The notes under the pieces are model-generated. The model saw only the letters and a program-made list of their open reading frames with translations, ran no database searches and had not been told where the DNA came from. The translations under genes were made by a program, and so were the position numbers. A stretch of DNA of 64,000 nucleotides, from contig NZ_CP060140.1 in NCBI RefSeq assembly GCF_022376295.1, positions 1,120,356 to 1,184,355 of the forward strand. Direction: 5' to 3'. Origin of the DNA: Nodularia sphaerocarpa UHCC 0038. GTDB lineage: Bacteria; Cyanobacteriota; Cyanobacteriia; Cyanobacteriales; Nostocaceae. This document shows positions 55,144 to 63,561 of the stretch, one piece after another. Numbering within the stretch: position 1 is the stretch's first letter; every line of letters starts with the position of its first letter.

Positions 55144-56880
55144 ATGACGATTAAAGAAGACCTTCAAAAGTTATTAGACATTCTGCCCCAAGACCTGCGA
55201 GAAGTCCTAGAGAGTCATCCCCAACGAGATAGTTTAGTGGAAGTGGTCTTGGATCTTGGTCGTTCCCCAGAGGCTCGGTTTCCTAATCAAGCTGAGTATC
55301 TGAGCGAAATACCCGTTACTCAAGCCCAAATCGATGATTGCATTCAGCGAATCGGAACCTTTAGCGGAGATAATCGAGCCGGAATTGAACTAACTTTGCA
55401 TCGCATCAGCGCTATTCGTAACCGTAGCGGTAGGATTATTGGCTTAACCTGTCGCGTAGGTCGCGCAGTATTCGGCACAATTGGCATGATCCGCGATTTA
55501 GTGGAAACTGGTAAATCAATTCTCATGCTGGGGCGGCCAGGTGTGGGTAAAACTACTGCTTTACGAGAAATTGCCCGTGTTTTGGCAGATGATTTCCATA
55601 AGCGTGTAGTAATTATTGACACCTCTAACGAAATCGCTGGGGATGGTGATGTGCCTCACCCGGCTATTGGTCGTGCAAGGCGGATGCAAGTGGCAAAACC
55701 GGAACTTCAGCATCAGGTGATGATTGAGGCGGTGGAAAACCATATGCCAGAAGTCATCATCATTGATGAAATTGGTACAGAATTAGAAGCTTTAGCGGCG
55801 CGTACCATTGCTGAACGAGGTGTGCAGTTGGTTGGTACTGCCCACGGGAACCAAATCGAAAACCTGATTAAAAACCCCACTCTTTCTGATTTAGTTGGCG
55901 GGATTCAGGCTGTGACTTTAGGGGATGACGAAGCCAGAAGGCGGGGTAGTCAAAAGACGGTTTTGGAACGCAAAGCTCCTCCCACTTTCGAGATTGCTGT
56001 GGAAATGTTGGAACGGCAACGCTGGGTAATACACGAAAGTGTGGCGGATACGGTAGATACTCTGCTCAGAGGTCGTCAGCCTAGCCCACAAACCAGAACT
56101 GTTGATGACCAAGGCAAGGTGGCTGTTACACGGCAGTTATCGGTGGTTAATGGTCGAGGTGGGCAAGTTGCCCCCAGAGAGGAATCTTTTCCACCAGCGC
56201 GACCAACTAATGGCTGGCGTTCATCGGGACAAATGGTAGCATTGCCACCTTTGTCTTTGGAACGGGAGCGGATGACTGGACGTAGTGAGTTTGACCGCTT
56301 GCTGGATGAATCCTTCAATTACTCTGAGAGTATTGATGTCAAAACCAGTAAACACGCAGGGCCAAATGGTGAAGATTTACCACTACACATTTATCCTTAT
56401 GGTGTGAGTCGCCATCAATTAGAACAGGTGATTGGGGTACTAACTTTGCCTGTGGTCTTGACAAAAGACATTGATACTGCTGATGCAATTTTAGCATTGC
56501 GATCGCACGTCAAAAACCAAGCCAAGTTACGGCAAATGGCTAAAGCCCGTCATGTGCCAATTCATATCATTAAGTCCAGTACAATCCCGCAGATTACCCG
56601 TGGTTTGCGGCGGTTGCTGAACATTGAAGATCCGGACATGACCGATGACCGGGAACTGCAATTGTTTCTGCACAGTGGCACAGATGACGAAATGGATGCC
56701 CTAGAAGAAGCCAGACTGGCTGTAGAGCAGATTGTAATTCCCAAAGGTCAGCCAGTGGAGTTATTACCCCGTTCTTCCCAGGTACGCAAAATGCAGCATG
56801 AGTTGGTAGAACACTATCGACTCAAGTCTGATAGTTTTGGCGAAGAACCAAATCGGCGTTTGCGGATTTATCCAGCTTAA
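55144..56880 (+). CDS. Ycf45-like AAA ATPase with R3H domain
   Basis: 578 residues from ATG 55144; the frame is open to 55057 inside ldpA but that part is unlike the family. StgIIIAA-like AAA ATPase: LMLGRPGVGKTTALREIARVLAD (Walker A), VIIIDEIGTELEA (Walker B), VQLVGTAHGNQIENLI. Ser/Arg-rich linker ~300-400, then a C-terminal nucleic-acid-binding part (residues ~415-575) with an R3H-type end (MQHELVEHYRLKSDSFGEEPNRRLRIYP). Homologous to plastid Ycf45; function not well defined. Confidence 0.88.
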   Translation: MTIKEDLQKLLDILPQDLREVLESHPQRDSLVEVVLDLGRSPEARFPNQAEYLSEIPVTQAQIDDCIQRIGTFSGDNRAGIELTLHRISAIRNRSGRIIGLTCRVGRAVFGTIGMIRDLVETGKSILMLGRPGVGKTTALREIARVLADDFHKRVVIIDTSNEIAGDGDVPHPAIGRARRMQVAKPELQHQVMIEAVENHMPEVIIIDEIGTELEALAARTIAERGVQLVGTAHGNQIENLIKNPTLSDLVGGIQAVTLGDDEARRRGSQKTVLERKAPPTFEIAVEMLERQRWVIHESVADTVDTLLRGRQPSPQTRTVDDQGKVAVTRQLSVVNGRGGQVAPREESFPPARPTNGWRSSGQMVALPPLSLERERMTGRSEFDRLLDESFNYSESIDVKTSKHAGPNGEDLPLHIYPYGVSRHQLEQVIGVLTLPVVLTKDIDTADAILALRSHVKNQAKLRQMAKARHVPIHIIKSSTIPQITRGLRRLLNIEDPDMTDDRELQLFLHSGTDDEMDALEEARLAVEQIVIPKGQPVELLPRSSQVRKMQHELVEHYRLKSDSFGEEPNRRLRIYPA

Positions 56881-57626
56881 TTGGGGACTGGGGACTGGGG
56901 ACTGGGGACTGGGTATTGAGCAGTTTCATCCCCCCTGCTCCCTGCTCCCTGCTCCCCTGCGTCTTCCACTGGACTGACTTTGGCTCGATACAGTAGCTTG
57001 TCGCCTTGTAGATAGCCTGTGTAACGTACTTTTACTGTTTCACCCGGTTCTGCTGTTCCTGCCATTAATTGGTGCATTTGGGGATCATAAGGTACTTCTG
57101 CTCCTACTGGTGCGATCGCTTGTATTCCCCAATCCTGTAATAATCTCTCTAAGGGCTTCTGCACCAAAGGCACAATTTTAATAGCAGCTAACTGGGGATT
57201 TTCTTGCGCTTTCTGGGCTGCTGTCGGCCATTGTAATAATAAAGATTCCAGTAGTTGTAAACTCGACTGCTGGAATTCTTGTTTTAATATTTCTCGCTGT
57301 TGTTCTAATTGCAGTTGCGATTGCGCTTCGCGCAGTGCCGGAGGCAATCGCTGGTACTCTGTTTTTAACTCCGCAATCTCTTTTTGGCTAGAAAGTGGGG
57401 AGTGGGAAGTCGGGAGTGCTGAAAAAGTTTCCAGTAATTCACTCAATGAAATCTTGAAAACTTGCGATAACTTCAGCAGCACATCCACCCGCATCTGTTC
57501 TAGCTTTCCCTGTCGCAGCCGCAAAATTTGACGTTCTGAGACACCAGCATCACGACTCAACCCTTTAAAACTAGAAATATTTACACGTTGCATCAAAATT
57601 TGCAACTTCTGGGTGTCATTAGTCAT
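56877..57626 (-). CDS. HTH (XRE-like) - GrpE-like fusion protein
   Basis: 249 residues. Residues ~15-65 are an XRE-type helix-turn-helix (SSFKGLSRDAGVSERQILRLRQGK). A repeat-derived linker (SALPTSHSPLSSQ) and a long coiled coil (~80-125) follow. The C-terminal ~145-225 matches the GrpE beta domain: APVGAEVPYDPQMHQLMAG, PGETVKVRYTGYLQGDKLLYRAKVSPV. GrpE is the DnaK nucleotide exchange factor; joined to a DNA-binding head this may be a transcriptional partner of a chaperone. The start codon and MTND come from one microsatellite and the C-terminal PVPSPQSPVPN from another. Its stop overlaps the convergent R3H gene. Confidence 0.8.
   Translation of the reverse strand: MTNDTQKLQILMQRVNISSFKGLSRDAGVSERQILRLRQGKLEQMRVDVLLKLSQVFKISLSELLETFSALPTSHSPLSSQKEIAELKTEYQRLPPALREAQSQLQLEQQREILKQEFQQSSLQLLESLLLQWPTAAQKAQENPQLAAIKIVPLVQKPLERLLQDWGIQAIAPVGAEVPYDPQMHQLMAGTAEPGETVKVRYTGYLQGDKLLYRAKVSPVEDAGEQGAGSRGDETAQYPVPSPQSPVPN
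56882..56913. repeat. 7-bp tandem repeat (GGGGACT) encoding a C-terminus
   Basis: About four GGGGACT units; on the minus strand they encode the last residues of the HTH-GrpE-like protein. Confidence 0.9.
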
Positions 57627-57717
57627 TAGTCATTAGTCATTAGTCATTTGTCATTTGTCATTGCTTATCTCCCCACTCCCCACTCCCTACTCCCCACTCC
57701 CTACTCCCTACTCCCTC
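57615..57717. repeat. Two adjacent 7-bp microsatellites between dps and the HTH-GrpE gene
   Basis: 57615-57661: six to seven TCATTAG/TCATTTG units that include the start codon of the HTH-GrpE gene. 57669-57717: seven CTCCCCA/CTCCCTA units running to the dps stop. Confidence 0.92.
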
Positions 57718-57719
57718 TT

Positions 57720-58211
57720 TTATTCTTCCAATAAACTTCTCAACATCCAAGCGGTTTTTTCATGGACTTGCATCCGTTGAGTTAATAAATCGGCGGTGGG
57801 TTCGTCGTTGACTTCTTCCAATAGAGGAAAAATAGAACGTGCAGTTCTGACTACCGCTTCTTGTCCTTCCACCAGCAAGCTAATCATTTCTTTAGCTTTC
57901 GGTACTCCTGGAGTTTCTGGAATTGAACTCAGTTTCGCATATTCGCTGTAGGTTCCTGGCGCTGGGTGTCCCAATGCTCTGATTCTTTCAGCAATCAAAT
58001 CAACGGCTAAGGCTAATTCTGTATACTGGGTCTCAAACATTAAATGTAAGGTTTGGAACATCGGCCCTGTAACGTTCCAATGAAAGTTATGAGTTTTTAG
58101 ATACAGTGTATAGGTGTCAGCCAATAGGCGAGACAGCCCCTCGGCAATTTTAGCCCTACTTGCATCGTCAATACCGATATTTACATTTTTGGCTGTTGCT
58201 TGAGGTGACAT
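57720..58211 (-). CDS. dps: Dps-family DNA-binding ferritin-like protein
   Basis: 163 residues. Inter-subunit ferroxidase motif THNFHWNVTGPMFQTLHLMFETQYTELALAVDLIAERIRALG carries the His, Asp and Glu ligands of Dps. Dodecameric protein that oxidises and stores iron using H2O2 and protects DNA. Basic N-terminal tail is short. It is next to a sulfiredoxin gene on the same strand (54-bp gap), a sensible peroxide-defence pair, with possible shared induction. Confidence 0.93.
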   Translation of the reverse strand: MSPQATAKNVNIGIDDASRAKIAEGLSRLLADTYTLYLKTHNFHWNVTGPMFQTLHLMFETQYTELALAVDLIAERIRALGHPAPGTYSEYAKLSSIPETPGVPKAKEMISLLVEGQEAVVRTARSIFPLLEEVNDEPTADLLTQRMQVHEKTAWMLRSLLEE

Positions 58212-58265
58212 ATTTTTCTCCTATTTAGTTAGATGTTTGAGAAATCTAAAATCTATTATCTATTA

Positions 58266-58526
58266 TCACGCTAAATGCATCTTGAGGACGCTAAGTGGAG
58301 CTTTACGGATTCTGGCGACAATTGTTTCTTTACCTAAGCGCTGACAAGCTTCATAACGGTGACAACCAGAAAAGCCATAATACTGTCCCTCTACTTCTAG
58401 GACATCAATGGGTTCTTGCTGACCAATCGCTGCAATCGATTCCATTAAGGCTTGTACTTTATCGGGATCGTTTGCACGGGGTAACGGCCGCTTAATTTGA
58501 TTCAAGGGAATTTCTTGAACTCTCAT
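58266..58526 (-). CDS. srxA: Sulfiredoxin
   Basis: 86 residues with ParB/Srx fold: VQEIPLNQIKRPLPR, ALMESIAAIGQQEPIDVLEV and the catalytic FSGCHRYEAC (Cys in GCHR). ATP-dependent repair of over-oxidised (sulfinic) 2-Cys peroxiredoxin. Directly upstream of dps. Confidence 0.92.
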   Translation of the reverse strand: MRVQEIPLNQIKRPLPRANDPDKVQALMESIAAIGQQEPIDVLEVEGQYYGFSGCHRYEACQRLGKETIVARIRKAPLSVLKMHLA

Positions 58527-58650
58527 GATCAGGAATTTACTTAACTCCTTCGTTTTGTATCCTTAGTTAATCATACTCGTTATGACTTTATTCTGCAAGG
58601 TATATTTGAGTAAAATTGGGTATATATAGCGAATGAATAGCTACGGTAAG

Positions 58651-58890
58651 CTAGGCGATCGCATTAACTTTTGCGATGTTATTATCCAAATAATCTTCAA
58701 TCAAAACATATATAGCATAATGATTAGCAAAGCTGGGTCTTAATTTTAAACCATGATGTGCAGCCTTGCTTTTAATGTTGATATACTGCAATAATTGACT
58801 GTTACTTAAAATAATATCTCCATGTCCAGGAAAATATTTATTAAGAATAGTAATTATTGTTTGTATAAAATCATGTTCTAGGATTTGCAT
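58651..58890 (-). pseudogene. Truncated partner of the adjacent methyltransferase, probable restriction endonuclease N-terminus
   Basis: 79 residues, ATG 58890 overlapping the methyltransferase 3' end by 20 bases. Contains LLQYINIKSKAAHHGLKLRPSFANHYAIYVLIEDYLDNN, which resembles the N-terminal region of some type II endonucleases (pattern fANxYAxYVLxEDY, from memory). The frame then ends at a HIP1 octamer (GCGATCGC, 58655-58662) with no catalytic PD-(D/E)xK motif. Most likely the remnant of a deleted restriction gene; a genuine small protein is the alternative. Confidence 0.55.
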
Positions 58891-59782
58891 CAAAGATACT
58901 CCCTTGGATAAAATCTAAATCTTCTAAATCTATTTTCTCACCATTTTTATTTTTTAACTTATGGTTTTTCGGTAGTGATAAAATTTTTTCTCCTTTATAT
59001 TCTTGCCATGATAAAACCCTTCTCAAACCGATTTTTAGATATTCTTCTTGCAATTCAATACTGATAGATTTCCTACCTAAGCGTTTAGCCACCGCCGCAG
59101 TTGTAAAAGTTCCAGCAAAGGGGTCAAGTATTAAACTTCCTTCATGACTACTGGCTAAAATAATTCTTTCTAGCAATGACTCTGGTTTTTGTGAAGGATG
59201 ATTTTCGTATTCTTCCATGCGATATCTCACACGGGGAAAATACCAAGCATTCCCAGGTACTTTTTCTGTATTATAGGGAGTGGGGACTGATTTTCGGTAA
59301 TCAATTAATTTACGTCGTGCGCCTGTTTTTGCTTCAACTTTGATATCATTTGCATTAAAAATATAGTTATTTTTATCTTTAACACAATGAAGAATAGGTT
59401 CATACATTGAACCAAAGTATTTTGTCGCTTGAACTCCAGAACTATCGTAATGCCATATTATCCGACTGAGTATAGTTAATTGTTTTCGCAAGTAAATATC
59501 AAAATAAGGCATGGCTTGGGTGCTAGTCATGACATAGAGTGAACCATTTGGATTTAATATACGAATACACTCATCAAGCCATTGATATGACCAATGGATA
59601 TATTCTTCCTCAGATTCCCATTTGTCATGGAAGTTACCAAATTTCTTACCTATGTTATAGGGAGGATCGATAAAAATTAAATCTACTGATTCTGAAGGAA
59701 TATGATTTGCTAAAATGCTGATAGCATCACCATGAAAGATTGTATGTTCTTGATTTTCATAGTGTTCAATCATGATTATCAT
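58871..59782 (-). CDS. Adenine-specific DNA methyltransferase (YhdJ-like)
   Basis: 303 residues. Catalytic motif IDPPYNIGKKF (residues ~38-48) precedes the SAM motif LDPFAGTFTTAAVAKRLGRKSISIE (~213-237), the beta-class order with the target domain between. DPPYNIGK(K/N)F and GNAWYFPRVRYRMEEYENHPSQKP resemble YhdJ/M.EcoT22I-type enzymes that methylate ATGCAT, so that specificity is a testable guess. Its downstream partner is truncated, so it is probably now a solitary methyltransferase. ATG 59782 or 59773. Confidence 0.85.
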   Translation of the reverse strand: MIIMIEHYENQEHTIFHGDAISILANHIPSESVDLIFIDPPYNIGKKFGNFHDKWESEEEYIHWSYQWLDECIRILNPNGSLYVMTSTQAMPYFDIYLRKQLTILSRIIWHYDSSGVQATKYFGSMYEPILHCVKDKNNYIFNANDIKVEAKTGARRKLIDYRKSVPTPYNTEKVPGNAWYFPRVRYRMEEYENHPSQKPESLLERIILASSHEGSLILDPFAGTFTTAAVAKRLGRKSISIELQEEYLKIGLRRVLSWQEYKGEKILSLPKNHKLKNKNGEKIDLEDLDFIQGSIFDANPRT

Positions 59783-59913
59783 TAATAGGGTTACTGTTAT
59801 TATAGAAACTTTGGGTATTCAGACACAAGTTTATGTATAATTGAGATAAAATAAACTCTGCCGTGGTAGTGATAATATATACCATAGCAATACATTAGCT
59901 GGTGAGATCCAAA

Positions 59914-60075
59914 ATGCCAACAATGAAAGTTGAACTACAATTGTCTTCAGAAGATTTGCTCAAAGCGGTTGAGCAATTGAATCAAGCAGATTTAAAGCAG
60001 TTCATTTCTCAAGTTATCGCTTTACAAGCACAACGTAATGCTCCGGGTTTGATGCAACAGGAGTCAGAATTGTAA
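59914..60075 (+). CDS. 53-residue small protein, possibly truncated
   Basis: Starts at ATG with GGTGAG 7 bases upstream: MPTMKVELQLSSEDLLKAVEQLNQADLKQFISQVIALQAQRNAPGL, ending ESEL. It matches the N-terminal part of a cyanobacterial family I recall as ~130 residues continuing ...EAELLLKINQGLP; here a stop follows ESEL, so it is probably the truncated remnant of that family, or a short functional form. Lies between the two R-M loci, divergent from the adenine methyltransferase. Confidence 0.6.
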   Translation: MPTMKVELQLSSEDLLKAVEQLNQADLKQFISQVIALQAQRNAPGLMQQESEL

Positions 60076-60167
60076 AGCATAGGCGTGTTAAATTTAAACT
60101 TACGTTAACTAAAAATATAGAATTTTATACTAATCTTTAACATTTCTGGTAACTACACGAAGAATCT

Positions 60168-61388
60168 ATGAAAACAGAGCAACTTGTAGCTATTGATTTA
60201 TTTGCTGGTGCTGGAGGCTTTAGTTTAGGTTTTGAGATGGCAGGTTTTTCTATACCTCTATCTGTTGAAATTGATTCTTGGGCTTGTGATACGCTGCGTT
60301 ATAACCACCCAGAAATGACGGTAATTCAAAATGATATTCGTGAATTTAATACTTTAAGTAGTGTTAAAGAAATCTGTCTCTACAAGCCCGATGTTATTAT
60401 TGGTGGTCCACCATGTCAAGGTTTTAGTATTGCTGGACCAGCCCAAAAAGACCCAAATGATCCAAGAAATACTTTATTTATTAACTTTGCTCAATGGATA
60501 AGTTTTCTTGAACCTAAAGCATTTGTGATGGAAAATGTGAAAGGTTTACTATCACGCAAAAACAGTGAAAGTTTGAAGGTAATAGATATTATTATCAAAA
60601 CTTTTGCAGAAATGGGATATTTTATAGAATTATGGGTACTCAATTCTGCTGAATATGGTGTACCACAAATTAGAGAGCGTGTCTTTATTGTCGGAAACAA
60701 ACTAGGAAATAAATTAGGTGTTCCGCCAAAAACGCACTCTCTAAATTTATTGAATATTAATAGTTGTCAATTATCATTTGGAGACATAGATTTAATTCCT
60801 GCAATTAAATTATGGGATGCTATTTCAGATTTACCTCCACTTAATGCGCGAGAAGGTCAAGAGGAACAACCCTTGATATTAGAATCTCAAAATCACTATC
60901 AGCACTGGATCAGAAATGGTAGTAAAATTATCTATAATCATGTAGCAATGGAACATTCTCAGAGGTTGGTAGAACGTTTTAAACAAATCAAATGGGGTCA
61001 ATCTAGTTCAGACGTACCAAAAGAATATGGTGCTAAACGCCGTAGTGGAAATGGTGAATTATCAAATAGAACTTACGACCAAAATAACAGGCGTTTAAAT
61101 CCTGATAAACCAGCCCACACCATAGCAGCTTCTTTTTATGCAAATTTTATCCATCCTTTCCAGCACCGTAATTTAACCGCTCGTGAAGGTGCGCGTATTC
61201 AATCTTTTCCTGATACTTATCGTTTTTTAGGGAAGAAAACCGTTGTATCTCATAAATTATTACAAAGGGAAAATAGATTGAGCGAGAAGTTTCTTTGTCA
61301 ATACAATCAAATAGGTAATGCTGTACCACCTCTTCTTGCTAAAGCAATTGCAGTTCATCTTAAAGAGAAATTAGAACTATGTCCGTAA
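60168..61388 (+). CDS. C5 cytosine DNA methyltransferase
   Basis: 406 residues with ordered motifs: I DLFAGAGGFSLGFEMAGF, IV GGPPCQGFSIAG (catalytic Cys), VI MENVKGLL, VIII QIRERVFIVG, IX HTIAASFYANFIHPFQHRNLTAREGARIQSFPD, X QIGNAVPPLLAKAIA. Target-recognition region ~225-320. Overlaps the next gene by 10 bases, forming a type II R-M operon. More AT-rich than core genes, as usual for mobile R-M loci. Recognition sequence cannot be read from sequence. Confidence 0.95.
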   Translation: MKTEQLVAIDLFAGAGGFSLGFEMAGFSIPLSVEIDSWACDTLRYNHPEMTVIQNDIREFNTLSSVKEICLYKPDVIIGGPPCQGFSIAGPAQKDPNDPRNTLFINFAQWISFLEPKAFVMENVKGLLSRKNSESLKVIDIIIKTFAEMGYFIELWVLNSAEYGVPQIRERVFIVGNKLGNKLGVPPKTHSLNLLNINSCQLSFGDIDLIPAIKLWDAISDLPPLNAREGQEEQPLILESQNHYQHWIRNGSKIIYNHVAMEHSQRLVERFKQIKWGQSSSDVPKEYGAKRRSGNGELSNRTYDQNNRRLNPDKPAHTIAASFYANFIHPFQHRNLTAREGARIQSFPDTYRFLGKKTVVSHKLLQRENRLSEKFLCQYNQIGNAVPPLLAKAIAVHLKEKLELCP

Positions 61389-62356
61389 CTGAGAGAAACC
61401 CTTTAGTTCACGGTTCCAATCTGGAACAAAAGGAGAATCACCGCAAAAAATATAGAGATGCTGAAAGTAAAAAATATCTCCAAGAAATTAGAGTTCAATA
61501 TAATAAATGGCATTTAGCTAATGTTCAATTAGTAGGACCAACATCAATACCTACTGATGAAGATGATGCAATTATTAACCAACGAGTAGAACTTTTGTCA
61601 ACATATAAGGATTTTTTAGATCAACAACATTACGCTGAGAAGTTTGACTCTCGCTCAAATCTTCACTCCAGTGTATTGGAAGAATTTCTGTATTATTTAT
61701 TTCGAGATTTAGCAAAAGATTTTGGAAAAAATGCTCTGATTGGAAAATCTCATACTTTCAAAGATATTTTCTTTGTTCCTCCAAAATATGCTGAGATGCT
61801 TAAACGTCCTTATGCACGTATTGAAAAGAAAGACCATGATTTTGTGATTGGTGCAACTATTGAAGCATCATTTGAAGCAGTTACACCACCGGAAGAAGAA
61901 GAAAATCCTGGGGAAACGATTACAATTCTGAAAGAAGAACCAGAAAACTACTCAGAAGTTACAATCACAGGTAATACGGAAACTCATATTTTTGATATTC
62001 CAGTTATTGTTATTGAATGTAAAACATATCTGGATAAAACTATGCTGGAAGGTTCATCACGAGCCGCAGAGGACTTAAAAGCAAGAAATCCCAATAGTTT
62101 GTACATTGTACTGATGGAGTGGATCAAGTTAACCAGTGATGTCAATCTTCGGAAGTACAAAGTTGATCAGATTTATGTACTACGCCAGCAAAAAAACACC
62201 GACCGAGAATTTAGGTACGAAGAAACTTATGTGAAAAATCAAATTAATCCAACTGTTGTTAAACATTTATTTCATAAAGTGCGAAAGCATTTAATAATGG
62301 ATTGGACTGGAGGAATTGAATATGGGATAAAGCGCGGTTGGTTAATTGAAGAATAA
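61379..62356 (+). CDS. Type II restriction endonuclease (Bpu10I-like candidate)
   Basis: 325 residues, overlapping the C5 methyltransferase stop. A PD-(D/E)xK-type core is visible: FDIPVIVIECKTYLDKTMLEGSSRAAEDLK, with Glu-Cys-Lys as the ExK motif and acidic residues before it; then NPNSLYIVLMEWIKLT. The N-terminal part has SVLEEFLYYLFRDL and GKSHTFKDIFF. I associate this pattern with the Bpu10I family, which would imply a CCTNAGC-like target, but this is unverified. Appears full length, so the R-M pair looks functional. Confidence 0.8.
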   Translation: MSVTERNPLVHGSNLEQKENHRKKYRDAESKKYLQEIRVQYNKWHLANVQLVGPTSIPTDEDDAIINQRVELLSTYKDFLDQQHYAEKFDSRSNLHSSVLEEFLYYLFRDLAKDFGKNALIGKSHTFKDIFFVPPKYAEMLKRPYARIEKKDHDFVIGATIEASFEAVTPPEEEENPGETITILKEEPENYSEVTITGNTETHIFDIPVIVIECKTYLDKTMLEGSSRAAEDLKARNPNSLYIVLMEWIKLTSDVNLRKYKVDQIYVLRQQKNTDREFRYEETYVKNQINPTVVKHLFHKVRKHLIMDWTGGIEYGIKRGWLIEE

Positions 62357-62563
62357 TTATATATTTGATGAATTACTGCAATAATAATTGCATAAATTTA
62401 TGTATGATTAAGAGAAAATCAACTAAAATATCCGCTCATTATCTTAGAATAATTGCCCAAATAAGTATTGAAATTACCAATAAGTCTACCCTGGCAATTA
62501 GTACAAAGTTTATTAGAAGCAATACAATGTTAATAGTTACAAACTACTCGCAATCTCTTAATT

Positions 62564-63316
62564 ATGAATCAATCCAATGCTACTGGGATTTTGGAAAAAT
62601 TTGTCAATACAGTCATGGGGGTGAAACCTGCTAAAGAACAGCTTCCTAATGCATCAGTAGCTACTACACAAGAACTCGATATCAACGCAGTTTTAGTTTA
62701 TAAACTTGGGACTATCCTCCAAATAGGAGTGATGATTCTTGTGTTGCTGGGAATGGAAAAATTAGTCACGTTGATTGATAACAATTCTGCATTTCCTAGT
62801 TGGTTTAGCACTGTATTGACTGCATTATTTTTTGCGGTGTTAAGTATCCGTTCCCGAATTTTTTCTCTTTTAGATAATACCCGTTCTCGAACAACTTATG
62901 ACCAGGTAATTAGACCAAGATGGTCTCCGCCACCTTTAGCATTTCCCATAGTTTGGATGATAATTGCAGTTTTGCGGGTAATTTCTTCTGTATTAGTTTG
63001 GCAAGAAATGAATCACCAATTTTTAGTATTGCCTTTAATTCTGTTTGTGGTACATCTGGCTTTAGGGGATACTTGGAATACGATTTTTACTGTAGAACGG
63101 AGATTAGGTGCTGCTGTTCCTGTAGTTATTTTAGGACCTTGGTTATCTGCTCTGGTGGTGACAGCAGTTTATTGGCAAACAGTTCCTTTAGCGGGAATGA
63201 TTTTATCTTTTTCCTGTGTCTGGCTAACTGTAGCTGCTGCATTGGTATTGAGAATTTGGCAATTAAATGGATCTGAGCCATTGTATCCTTTAAAGCTTGC
63301 ACCTCTGGAGAAATAA
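62564..63316 (+). CDS. TspO/MBR-related membrane protein with extra N-terminal region
   Basis: 250 residues. After a ~40-residue soluble start there are two additional membrane segments (LGTILQIGVMILVLLGMEKL, FSTVLTALFFAVLSI), then a TspO-like five-helix part: RPRWSPPPLAFPIVWMIIAVLR, HLALGDTWNTIFTVERRLGAAV, ILSFSCVWLTVAAALVLRIWQLN. TspO proteins bind tetrapyrroles and take part in stress signalling; longer forms occur in plants and cyanobacteria. Ligand-binding function here is inferred from similarity only. Confidence 0.75.
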   Translation: MNQSNATGILEKFVNTVMGVKPAKEQLPNASVATTQELDINAVLVYKLGTILQIGVMILVLLGMEKLVTLIDNNSAFPSWFSTVLTALFFAVLSIRSRIFSLLDNTRSRTTYDQVIRPRWSPPPLAFPIVWMIIAVLRVISSVLVWQEMNHQFLVLPLILFVVHLALGDTWNTIFTVERRLGAAVPVVILGPWLSALVVTAVYWQTVPLAGMILSFSCVWLTVAAALVLRIWQLNGSEPLYPLKLAPLEK

Positions 63317-63363
63317 ATAATCAAAATTTACCTGCACAGGAAAGCAAGGAAAAATATAAAAAA

Positions 63364-63394
63364 CGGTAGAGACAATATATCCTCTACCGCTTTT
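63364..63394 (+). terminator. Intrinsic terminator after the TspO-like gene
   Basis: CGGTAGAG / CTCTACCG stem, 10-base loop, then CTTTT. Symmetric enough to act also for the convergent clpC gene. Confidence 0.75.
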
Positions 63395-63561
63395 CATTCA
63401 GGTCGAGCAAATGTTGGGTTTCACTTTGTTCTACCCAACCTACAATTTTCTAGATCAAAACCCCTCTTTCTCCTCTCTGCGCCTCTGCGCCTCTGCGTGA
63501 CAAAAAAAACGGTAGAGAACCAAAATTCCCCACCGCTTCTGAAACTTTTACAAATTTCTAA

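Noticed and set aside
62365..62634. 89-residue frame between the endonuclease and the TspO-like gene
   Set aside because: Overlaps the real TspO-like start in another frame and has no protein-like pattern.
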